A stretch of DNA of 64,000 nucleotides from Mactra quadrangularis (Eukaryota > Mollusca > Bivalvia > Venerida > Mactridae): the NCBI GenBank assembly GCA_025267735.1, contig CM046297.1, positions 30,158,011 through 30,222,010 of the forward strand, read 5' to 3'. Positions 53,657 through 64,000 of the stretch are shown here, in pieces. Both the position numbers and the translations under genes were made by a program. The notes under the pieces are model-generated. The model did not search any database and had not been told where the DNA came from. It saw only the letters and a program-made list of their open reading frames with translations. Numbering within the stretch: the first letter of the stretch is position 1; each line of letters begins with the position of its first letter.

Positions 53657-56600
53657 ATGACTAGTAAAGTCTCTGTTGTAAGTATGAATGCACAGGGAAT
53701 GTCGGACAGGGCAAAACGACGAGATGTGATACACTTTTTAAAAAGCAAAAGCTACTCTATTTGTATGATACAAGACACTCATTTTTCAGATAAGGAGGAA
53801 AAATATATTCGCTCAGTATGGGGCTATGAGGTTTTCTTTTCTAACTTTAGCAGTCAGTCACGAGGGGTTGCAACCTTTATCAATAATAATTTTGAATGCA
53901 AAGTGAAATACATTGAAAAAGATGATGCAGGGAACTTATTAATTATAAACTGTTCAATTTGTGATAAAAACATAACTTTAATTAACATTTATGGCCCTAA
54001 TAGAGATAGTCCTTCCTTTTATGAATCTCTAATAGATAAAATGCATAAATATAAAGATTCTCTTTTTATTCTGTCTGGTGACTTTAACTTAGTGTTAGAT
54101 CCAGATTCAGATTGTTTTAATTATCTACATTTAAACAACCCAAACGCTCGGGAAAACTGTTATCTTTAATGTCAGAATTTAATTTAATAGACTGTTGGAG
54201 AGAGAATAATTTAGAAAAAAGAGAGTACACCTGGTTTAGACAAAATCCTATAAAAAAGGCCCGTCTAGATTTTTTCTTAATCTCAGAAAATCTATATACA
54301 GATTTGGACGTTACAAAAATTCTACCTGGTTATCGTACTGACCATTCGTTGATTTTTTTATGTTTAGAATTTGGGAAATTTAAAAAAGGGAGATCCTACT
54401 GGAAATTTAATAACTCTCTTTTACGAGATGAAATGTTTGTTACCAAGGTTAAAAAAAATTATTTCAGAAACAAAAAATCAATATGCTTGTAATGTAACTG
54501 AAGATAATATTGAGCATCTTTCAATCCAAGATCTAACTTTTAATATAAATGACCAGTTATTTTTTGAAACTTTACTCTTAAACATTAGAGGAATGACAAT
54601 TAGCTATGCCTCATTTAAGAAAAAAAATGAGACAAATAAAGAAGAAGAACTCTTAAAAGAAATTGAGAAAATTGAAAAATTAGTAAATATAAATTACAAC
54701 CTATTAGAGTCCAAGAAAACTGAACTTTATGAGTTAAGGAAAAAAAAATGGAGGGTATTTTTGTAAGATCTAAGGCTAAATGGATACAAGACGGTGAAAA
54801 GCCTACAAAATACTTTTGTAACCTCGAAAATAGAAAGTATGTGTCCAAATTTATGAATTCTTTAATTTCAAAAGACGGTAAAGTTTTAAAATCACAAAAG
54901 GAAATTCTTTTAGAAACAAAACAACATTACGAAAATTTTTATAAATTAAAAGAAGTAGAAAATGTCTCACTAACTGATATATTAGGTAATGTTGAAGTTC
55001 CTCGGTTATCAGATAATGATAAAATAGCTATAGAGGGAGAATTGACATATCATGAAATGTTGAATTCATTAAAGCGCATGTCAAATAATACTAGTCCAGG
55101 GAATGATGGATTTACAGTGGAGTTCTTCAAATTTTTTTGGAATGACTTAGGGTTTTTACTATTAAGATCAATAAATTATGCTTACTCAATTGGTGAACTT
55201 TCAGTTACTCAAAAACAAGGAGTTATCACATGTATACCTAAGGGAAATAAAGATAAATTATTTTTAAAAAATTGGAGACCTATATCATTATTAATTGTTG
55301 TGTATAAAATTGCATTATCAGCTATAGCTTTTCGTATTAAGAACAAACTAAGTACAATTATCAATGATGACCAAACCGGGTTTGTACCGGGAAGATTAAT
55401 GGCTTCAAATATAAGATTATTATATGATATTCTATTTTATACAGAAAAGAATAATATTCCAGCTCTTTTGCTATTAATAGACTTTGCTGCGGCATTTGAT
55501 ACAGTTTCTTGGAATTTTATGCATAAAGCTTTAGAATATTTTAACTTTGGAGTCTCAATTAGATCCTGGATTAAGTTATTTTACAACAATATTGAGTCTT
55601 GTGTAATAGTTAATGGACATTTGTCAGATTGGTTCTCTCTTCAAAGAGGTTGTCGTCAAGGTGATGCCCTGTCCCCTTACCTTTTCATCATTTGCGCTGA
55701 AATTCTTTCAATCTTAATTAGAAATAATAAAAATATTACAGGTTTAAATATTCATGGTACGGAATATAAAGTCTCGCAATATGCTGACGATACTAGTCTT
55801 TTTTTAGACGGTACAGAAAAGTCTTTGAAAAACACCATGTTAACCTTAAAATTTTATGCTAATATCTCAGGCCTTAATATAAATATGGAAAAAACTAAAG
55901 TTATTTGGTTTGGTGCATTCAAAAATAGTAATACTATTTTATGTCCAGAATATAACCTAGATTGGAACTCTGATATTTTTACAGTTCTTGGAGTAAAATT
56001 CTCTACTAACATAAACCAAATTGTAGACTTGAACTATGAATCCAAAATTGAAGAAATTAGGAAACTATTTGCTAACTGGTCAAAAAGAGTTATCTCCCCT
56101 ATTGGGAAACTAGTAGTCATTAAATCTCTTGCACTTGCAAAACTAAATCATCTGATTCTAAGTCTACCTAACCCCCCTTTAGATAAAATAAATTTGATAC
56201 AAAATATGTTCTATAATTTTCTTTGGAAAGGAGGAATAGACAAGGTGAAAAGAAATATAATAACACAAGATTATAAATATGGGGGTTTAAAGATGATTAA
56301 TCTTAAATGTTTTATAAATAGTTTAAAAGTTACTTGGATAAGAAGATATTGTTTCTCAAATACTAAGTACTATCAGTTGATAGAAAACACTTGTCCTTAT
56401 ATGAAAGAAATTTTTAAATTTGGTTCTGATTTTGTAAAAAAGAAAATGCTATTAGAAACAAACCCTTTTTGGAAAGATGTGCTAAATGGTTATTACATGT
56501 TGTCCAGTATTTTGAAACCTAGTAACTACTGTGATTATTATTCAATTAATCTTTGGCTTAATCCCAATATTAAAATTGCTAACAAAAGTATGTATAACAA

Positions 56601-58799
56601 TAGATGGTTTAGTGGTGGTGTCTTTTATGTTGGAGATCTTATTAACCAAAGTGGTGAATTTCTTACTTATAATGTTTTTTCAGATATTTATAATATTAGA
56701 AGTAACTTTTTAGAATATAGAAGTATTATAGCAACAGTAAAAAGCTATTTGCAAAATGAAAACATAAACAACATGCCCAAACAATATAGATTTAACGCCC
56801 CATTCCCACTAAGTTTATCCATTATAAATAAAGACTCAAGAGGTTGTAGTACAATATACAAGATATAGAGGATATTCGCCAATTTTGGTGTAAGATCGAT
56901 TTATATTTCACCGAGTGAGCTTAGAAAACATATTTTCACGAGTGGCGTAGCCACGAGTGAAAATGTCATTTTCTGAGCTCACAAGGTGAAATATAAATCG
57001 ATCTTACACCGAAATCGGCGAATTTTCTGTTTCTTTCATGCTGTTCACCTGAAAAATGATGCAATACTATCTAGATCTACCTGTGCCAGTTCATGGACAG
57101 ACCGTATGACTCATTATTAATGTGATAGAGCGAAAATAAGTAGTTCCAGTGTGCACAATTTATTGTAATATAATCGTTCATTTCTTAAGACACTACCCAT
57201 CCAAATTTAATTAATCCATGTTTGTTACATTAAAGAAGTATGAGGGAAAACAATTTTAAACTCGAAAATCGTGTAACAGTTTCCTCACGCGGAAGGAGAC
57301 AAATGTGTACTGCATGAACAATCAATGTCAAGGTAAATGTGTTTACGTCTGAGTTGGTCTACGCGAATTTTAAATCAATACAGATTTTATTGTGATGTCA
57401 TATTACGCGGTTAAACGGAAGGATTTAAACGATATTATCAAGTGACTGGAAAGTACATGTTTCACAATCATGATATGGATATAAGGATAATGTAAGGAAA
57501 CACATAGAATCTAGATCTACGCGCTGAAGGGATGTTTCATTGATTTGTCAAAATGGCGAAGACTCAAGAAAGCCGATGATTTTTAGCCAGTTCATTATAT
57601 CTAATTTATGCACAGATTGGCTTGGATTTATACTAGCCAACCTTTGTATTTACCGTATAATGACTGGATATTCGTCAAATGAATCAACGAATGGAATCCA
57701 ATGGCAATGCACACGATGCAGCTTTGATACAGTCAACGTTCAGACATGTTTGAGTTTTTCCTCGCTGGATTTGAATGGTGACGTAAGTTATTCTAAGATT
57801 TGTAATGAATTTTCTCATGAAAACCTGTATCAGACTATTCATTAAAAGCGCGAAACTCTCGCATTTGACCCCAATTATGTACAAAAAATCTCCATTATGC
57901 AGTCGCGTGATTGCCGTGTAATCTGGACTGAGCTGTGTCGACTAAATTTGTAGACTTTCGTTTTAAAAATTAGTTAGCAACAGGATATGTTGGATTTGTT
58001 TATATCATCTCCTGCTTTAGCACCAACTAATGCATTTGTCACCATTGAACTCGCTTATATGATGTTTGAAAAAGCTCTAGCTTGTCTGTCTCCCTTGAAA
58101 AAAGTAGTCCGTCATTTTTTATATTTTCACCGTAGTGAAAATATAAACCGATATTTTCATCGTTTATTTTCATCGTATAACACAGCATTTCATCGTAAAG
58201 CATGAAAGAAAATGTTAAATTCTAAACAATACCCGAACTCTTTAGAGAAATGGAAAAGTGATTTACAAAATAACGATTATTTTAACAACAAATCGATTTA
58301 TGAATTAGTTTTTAAATATACAAAAGATCCTAAACTTATATGGTTTCAATTTAGAATAAACCACAGAATACTAGCAACAAATCATTTACTTAAAAAAATG
58401 CGTAAAATTGATTATGATTGGTGTACATTTTGTCATAACAATATAGAAACCCTTCCTCATTTATTTTATGATTGTGAAATATCTAAACAATTCTGGCAAC
58501 TTGTTCAGTCCTATATAAATAATAAATGTAATATTAACCTTCAAGATTGGACCATTTATGATATTCTATTTGGTAATACAAAACTTGATGGAGTTATTAA
58601 CCAAATTATAATACAGGGTAAATATCATTTATATTACTGTAGAATGAAACAGTTGAGGCCTAATATAACTAATTTCAAAAATCTAATCTGTACTTTTTAT
58701 AATATTAATAAATATACAGCTAGACAATCTCAGAGAGAAGATGTTTTTGAAAAATCATGGGAGAAATATAAAAGTTTGGTGATTACCGAACAAGTTTAA
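53657..58799 (+). pseudogene. L1/Tx1-like LINE ORF2, broken by frameshifts and an insertion
   Basis: The pieces lie in order. An apurinic endonuclease domain (53657-54166) has VVSMNAQGMSDRAKRRDV, QDTHFS and SGDFNLVLD. Its end is in another frame (54169-54450: DFFLISENL, TDHSL), followed by a coiled linker (54450-54745) and the reverse transcriptase (54748-56868). RT motifs are NWRPISLL, GFVPGR, LIDFAAAFDTVSW (catalytic D near residue 245 of that frame), GCRQGDALSPYLF and YADDTSLFLDG. The C-terminal part (58212-58799) carries CTFCHNNIETLPHLFYDC, a zf-RVT zinc finger. Frame changes occur near 54166, at an A8 run near 54450 and at an A8 run near 54740. A 1.34-kb fold-back element separates the RT from the zinc finger. 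No ORF1 is recognisable. The element probably ends at an A-rich tail near 59803. Confidence 0.92.
56869..58211 (+). mobile_element. fold-back element inserted in the LINE
   Basis: It starts GAGGATATTCG and ends CATGAAAGAAA, and it interrupts the LINE between RT and zinc finger. The first 170 bases form a large imperfect hairpin: TTGGTGTAAGATCGATTT near 56883 is answered by AAATCGATCTTACACC near 56995. A shorter copy of the same family, reverse-oriented, lies at 10203-10576. Open frames inside (57540-57845 and others) match nothing I recognise. Confidence 0.7.
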
Positions 58800-59803
58800 A
58801 AATATGTCTATATCTTTATTATTTTGCACTTCTAGCTTTTACCAAATAGTTCTTTAATCTCATATGTGCATGTTTTACATCTTAATAGAACTTATCCCAA
58901 TAGTTTTCTATTTATTAGACTTTCACTTTCACCTTGAAGAACCATAGTTTAGTAGAAATATATATTGTCAACTCTAGATATATCCTGTTAAAATAATATT
59001 CGTATGTAAACATAAGTAGCTTTAGCACCAAAAACCTTTATTTTCATTTTTTTCATTTTTTATCTTTTTATTTTTTTCTCTGTTTATCTTTAATAAGGGA
59101 CATTAGTCAGTTATCTCCCCCTGTATACTGTTCAAAATAGGTATGTTCAATCGATCTGATTGATCAGATTTTGTCCTTTTCTCTTTTCAACGTCAATTTG
59201 TCAAAGTTAATTTGTAATAACTTATAAACTTAATTCTTTCGAAACTCGGGCTGGTTTTCTTTTTTTCATGGTAATTTGATGAAAGATTCCGAGGATTCCA
59301 ACTGTTAAGTCCTACATGCCAATTAAGTTGCGTCGGATTATATCAGGGACAGATAACTGACTAAACTCCCTAATTATTATACACTGGTAAGCCATTTAAT
59401 TCATGACCATAATTATTAATTTGAGACATTGGGTTTGAGATCCTCCCAGCACAAGCTCAATAAAGACACTTAAAATTACTGACTCAATGTCACCCACTTA
59501 TAGCCGCCCTTGATGGCTGTTGAAAAGACTCTATGTATATGTAAGGGAGTAGGCGTGTGTGGGCGAGGGTGAGTGTGAGTATGTGTAGGTTTGTTAATAA
59601 AAATTGTTTGTGTTAATTATATGGGTATATAGAATGTATGTGTGTATGTATGTGTATGTATGTATGTGTATGTATGTGTATGTATGAATCAATTGTGTTT
59701 AATTATATAACTGCATTTATGTAAAATATAATTATTGCATTTATATGAAAATAAATGAGCAACTAGTAGTTGCTGAAATTAAAAAAAAGAAAAAAAAGAA
59801 ATT
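58800..59803 (+). mobile_element. LINE 3' UTR with A-rich tail
   Basis: AT-rich sequence follows the LINE stop codon and contains a TG/TATG simple repeat (59630-59690) and a Harbinger-like MITE (59097-59370). It ends in an A-rich run at about 59779-59803, taken as the retrotransposon tail. No clear target-site duplication was found. Confidence 0.5.
59097..59370. mobile_element. PIF/Harbinger-like MITE (copy 2)
   Basis: GGGACATTAGTCAGTTATCT at the left and AGATAACTGACTAAACTCCC at the right, flanked by TAA (59094-59096, 59371-59373). It is inserted in the LINE 3' region. Confidence 0.82.
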
Positions 59804-60595
59804 GACTGTAATTCTTGAATTTTGAGAATTATTTTTGTAGAATCATTATTTTTGATACATTAAAGTATGGTTTGTGATAATTCTTAACATATTTCATGAA
59901 TGCAACACATTTATAAGATTCAGCATTTGACATCTTAAAGCCTCTGTAACTAGGTTTATAATTGTAACTACATTGTAATTTCTATCACATAGTTTTTATG
60001 CTGTTTTTGTAGTCTCGGTCATAATTATACTCATAACCAAAATTGAAGCGAAACTAAAAAGCATTAAAAAAACTAGTCATCAGATTTTAGATAAAACTAT
60101 TCAGTAGGCCTACAAAGTGAAAATGTCTCCAAACTTTTGGTGGGTACTGTATATTATTATACCTCACGTGATTTGTTTACTATATAGCCTAATGTGAGGT
60201 CACGGGGTAACAATCCGTAATGATACCTTCAGGACATCACCTATCGGCCCGCTTGACATCACCCATCGGCCCGCTCAAAGCGAAGGGAGACTACTGCATT
60301 GGAGTTACCAATACTGGGACCGATCCGGTTTTTAGCCATTTAATTTGAGTTACCTCCCTTGTGCAGACGCTTGCTTTTTACAAAACAACAAACTTAACGG
60401 AGTAAAAATGTCTTCAAGTTCAGAATCATATCTAAAACAGATAAAATAAAATAGTCAACATTTTCTTTTTTTCTTGTTCGGTACAATGAAAATAAATATC
60501 ACATCCTACAGAGGGTGATAGAACGGAATTTTCACCGTTGACAAGTAATGTCAACCTCGGCTAAAGGCCTCAGTAGAATGTAATATTTATATCGT
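59804..60595. other. no gene seen
   Basis: Includes a short duplicated block CACCTATCGGCCCGCT/CACCCATCGGCCCGCT near 60240-60275. No coding or RNA feature was recognised. Confidence 0.45.
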
Positions 60596-61173
60596 ATAAA
60601 CACCTGATCTCGAACCTTTCATAAAAAAGTTGTTTACTTTGCTACGTAATTGCGTATGACGTAATGAACTCGTGTGCACAAATGTTTGGTAAACAACAGA
60701 CGCAACTACAGCTGTCAAACGAGAACAATGCGCAAGAAACAGGTAATTAGAATGAATATTTTGTAATGGTGAATATTTTAAAGTAAATCCCTATTACTGT
60801 TTTCCGCCCTGTCAGTACAATCCATCAAATAGTGTTTAAAAGTATGTTATAACAAAAAAAAGCTCATGGCATATAGCCCTTGCTCATAAAGTCACGTGAC
60901 AGTCATATGACAGCTAATTATGACCTCACAAAGAGCCAAATACGGTAGAGGTTCGAAATTAGGTCATCTATTTTTAGCCGCCATGACAGTTTTCAGAGAA
61001 TGGTGGTGTTTTTTCCTGGAAGGATTTGGATTTGTTTTAAAAATAAAATATCAACAAATATATGATAAAAAAGTGGAATAAAGGTTAAAAGGTGTGTTTT
61101 TAATGTGTTTTTCTAAAAATGTTGTATTAAAAACGGCTTATTGAGTCCTTAGAGGTTCGAGAACCGGTGTGTC
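60596..61173. mobile_element. TIR element (copy 2), ends ACACC..CTCGAACCT
   Basis: It begins AAACACCTGATCTCGAACCT and ends AGGTTCGAGAACCGGTGTGT. It is colinear with the copy at 17868-18553 but lacks that copy's AT expansion. Confidence 0.78.
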
Positions 61174-62059
61174 TACGCTATATTATTATTATTATGTTTC
61201 TGTAAGAATATATTAATCTACTACAGATTCAAAGATAACTGTACAAACATGTGTCCACTGATAATATATTTTGTAATGTATGGTTAAAACACAGTATGAC
61301 CTCTTCAAAGTATCTTTGACTTCTAAAATATTCTACACTATTCCTACAAATCTGTCTTTATCCCTTTTTTCCCCTGCCTGTCTTTTTCTCTATCTTCAAA
61401 CATGACTGCTTTAACCTACTAGCTATTATATTAAAATATGTAACCGGTAATGTATGTATTTTGAAATATTTTGATTTTTTTCGAGAAGAGATAAAAATAA
61501 GCATATTAAGCAATCCCCTCAATCCTCGCTTTTATAACATTCGACTATTACTGTATATTTGTATAAATGTTTGTATTTACTTCAGTAAATATTGTTTGAA
61601 TCAAAATACTGTATACAGGGTCATTGAATTAAGTTATCATAGAATAGATCTCATCATGGAAAGAATGTAGAACAAGGGAAGCAGTCATTTTTTGTAATAT
61701 ATAGATATGTACTATAATAATGAGTTATCTTTCTTTAGTGGTGTATATTAAAATATCCGGCGTTCTTATAATTGAAGAACTTATAGCATAAACTAGATAA
61801 AGTAAATGAAACATTTAATGATGTTGTTAAGTTATCACACAATAAATACTTGTTTTCTCTCAGGGATTCTATAATATGAAATCCTTGTTTTCTGTTAAAA
61901 TACATTTCTATTGTATTACATGACATCATCCTTGTATTTAACAATGTAATCATGTTAGTTTACAATAAGAAAATACAGGAAGATATGATGCTTGTTCTTA
62001 AATCAATTATACATATTTTATTCCAATTTTGTGCAAACGATGTTTTTAACATTTACAAC
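61174..62059. other. no gene seen
   Basis: AT-rich sequence with only short random frames. Confidence 0.45.
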
Positions 62060-62421
62060 TGTATAAAATACAATGTATAAAACACAGTGTATAAAACACA
62101 GTGTATAAAACACAATGTATAAAACACAATTTATAAACACAATGTATAACACAATGTATAAAACACAATGTATAAAACACAATGTATAAAACACAGTATA
62201 TAAAACACAATGTATGAAACACATTTTATAAACACAATGTATAAAACACAATGTATAAAACACAATGTATAAAACACAATTTATAAACACAATGTATAAA
62301 ACACAATGTATAAAACACAATTTATAAACACAATGTATAAAACACAATGTATAAAACACAATGTATAAAACACAATGTATAAAACACAATGTATAAAACA
62401 CAGTGTATAAACACAATGTAT
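62060..62421. repeat. 14-bp satellite, ~26 copies
   Basis: The unit is ACACAATGTATAAA, with some 13-bp and GTGTATAA variants. A 177-residue frame on the - strand is generated by the repeat and is not a protein gene. Confidence 0.95.
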
Positions 62422-62715
62422 GACTGCCATTCCTATACATAATTATTGTTATGACATAAAAACGCTGAAAGCTGCATCGATGCAGAGACAAAAATGGCCG
62501 ACGGCTGACATTAAAACCTTTTAAAGAACAAACATATTCTGCACTACGCATGTAATTGGTTCAAGACATAAAAAATTTCTTGATATTGTCGCAATTTATT
62601 GTGATTGAGTCAACAAATGTCGCCCATAAAGGTTAAAATTATAAGGATTGAAATCACAGAAACTGACTTTCATCGAAAAAAATGTCTTTTGTTGGTATTT
62701 AATTTCAGCTTAAAC

Positions 62716-62834
62716 TTTATACATTGTGTTTTATACATTGTGTTTTAATCATTGTGTTTTATACATTGTGTTTTATACATTATGTTTTATACATTGTGTT
62801 TTATACATTGTGTTTTATACATTGTTATACATTG
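62716..62834. repeat. same 14-bp satellite, inverted
   Basis: TTTATACATTGTGT, the reverse complement of the unit at 62060-62421, about 8 copies. The two blocks face each other across about 295 bases. Confidence 0.93.
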
Positions 62835-63194
62835 ACTTGTACGTTAATGGATTTAAATTGGAATATAAAGAACTGCAAATGAAATACACAGTTTTGTAGC
62901 TTAACAACGTGTAAACAAATTAAAATTTGTACATTAAGCACGTGCGCTTATAGTGTATTAATTTCTAGGTCAACTCATTATAGTAAAGCTGAAAGTAAAA
63001 CTAAAAGGTTCATATCGGTAAAAAATTATTTTTTATTTATTTACATTATAATTTATTTGGACATTTTTTTCAAGTTTTAGATAATTTATTTTCTTTTTGA
63101 CATTCATAGCTGTTGTTTAAATCCTAGCACGTGACAGCACTAAAACTAACTTTTCGTTCGGGAAATAAATATCGGTATGACGTCATAAAACTTG

Positions 63195-63535
63195 TTACAT
63201 CTGTATTGTACGAGGTGTTACTGTATTCTATAACGTATATATTCTTACTTATACAGTCTAACTTGGTATAAATGTACGAGGTGTTACTGTATTTATAACG
63301 AATATATTCTATCTTATACAGTCTGGCTTGGTATCAATGTACGAGGTGTTACTGTATTCTATAACGTATATATTCTATCTTATACAGTCTGACTTGGTAT
63401 CAATGTACGAGATGTTACTGTATTCTATAACGTATATATTCTATCTTATACAGTCTGGCTTGGTATCAATGTACGAGGTGTTACTGTATTCTATAACGTC
63501 TACATTCTAACTTATACAGTCTGACTTAGTATAGA
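63195..63535. repeat. 66-bp tandem repeat, ~5 copies
   Basis: The unit contains TGTACGAGGTGTTACTGTAT, TCTATAACGTATATATTCTA and TACAGTCTGACTTGGTATCA. The short + strand frame across it is repeat-derived. Confidence 0.93.
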
Positions 63536-64000
63536 TTCATTAGATTAAACCCTGTCGTTACGGTCTTAATTACAGTCCAAGACGATAGCTAACGTTGTTA
63601 CTAGGGAGAAATAATACGTTTCAACGGCGACTACTTGGCAACAAAAAAACTCTTCAATAGAAAAAGGCGGTAGATGTTATGAATAAACGATATGCTGTCA
63701 TACGTTGTGCGTAGTTAGAAAGCATTTAATTGATTTCGTCTGGATCGAAACCAGCCTAGTTGATATTTGTTAAGGAAAATTAATTGCAGCCACTTGTTAC
63801 GGAAATTACCGGAACTCACCGGAAATTGTGGTAAATTTATGTACTCGATCATCCAAATATGTTATGTGACTCGAGTTTGATAGTGAATGTTCAACGGAAA
63901 TTTAGCTATAACACCTTCAATACGTTAAAATTAAAGTTATGCAAAGGTTGAATTATTGAAGTATTGTATAAAGCCACTCTCACATCCGTTCTTCATGAAA
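63536..64000. other. no gene seen
   Basis: The window ends in unremarkable sequence with no supported feature. Confidence 0.45.

Noticed and set aside
53329..53664. Possible LINE ORF1 overlapping the ORF2 start
   Set aside because: Hydrophobic, low-complexity product without zinc knuckles, an RRM or a coiled coil.
57540..57845. 101-residue frame in the fold-back insertion
   Set aside because: No domain recognised, no good context, and the element family is otherwise non-coding.
62018..62551. 177-residue - strand frame rich in Cys, Phe and Ile
   Set aside because: Periodic translation of the 14-bp satellite; no start context, domain or splice support.

Overview
The window reads as nuclear DNA of an animal, most likely a bivalve mollusc. 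It is AT-rich, its genes are split into many small exons with canonical GT..AG introns, it is dense in short transposons and tRNA-headed SINEs, and one gene combines Ly6-like, ShK, TSP1 and C1q modules of a kind common in bivalve secreted proteins. No bacterial-type operon, CRISPR array or viral gene is visible. The species is not determined.

Two host genes stand out. On the + strand (5797-25636), eight exons that join in phase encode all but the N-terminus of a LETM1-domain protein recognisable as LETMD1, a mitochondrial protein. On the - strand (48397 down to 29446), eleven small exons join in phase into a predicted secreted mosaic protein of about 525 residues: signal peptide, a three-finger (Ly6/uPAR-like) domain split by a Thr-rich exon, a ShK domain, three thrombospondin type 1 repeats and a C1q domain. 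The last join (TSP1 to C1q) is inferred, and two separate genes remain possible.

Mobile elements and satellites fill most of the rest. Region 1-5.8 kb holds a 9-bp-TSD Mutator-like inverted-repeat element with a young non-autonomous LTR retrotransposon nested in one of its arms. The LETMD1 introns carry SINEs, hAT-like, pogo-like and fold-back elements, a 3-kb TIR element, and a 2.4-kb stretch in which a 15-nt motif recurs. Between the genes lies a 55-bp satellite (27.2-28.6 kb). Four introns of the mosaic gene each hold a different minisatellite (44, 31, 41 and 44 bp units), and the one in intron 1 is an amplified piece of the signal-peptide exon with its 3' splice site. From 53.6 to 59.8 kb there is a decayed L1/Tx1-like LINE (endonuclease, reverse transcriptase, C-terminal zinc finger) broken by frameshifts and by a fold-back insertion. 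The right end (62-63.5 kb) holds an inverted pair of 14-bp satellite arrays and a 66-bp tandem repeat.

Exon joins were worked out by hand from splice signals and reading phase. No transcript or database evidence was available, and element classes are inferred from termini and target-site duplications.
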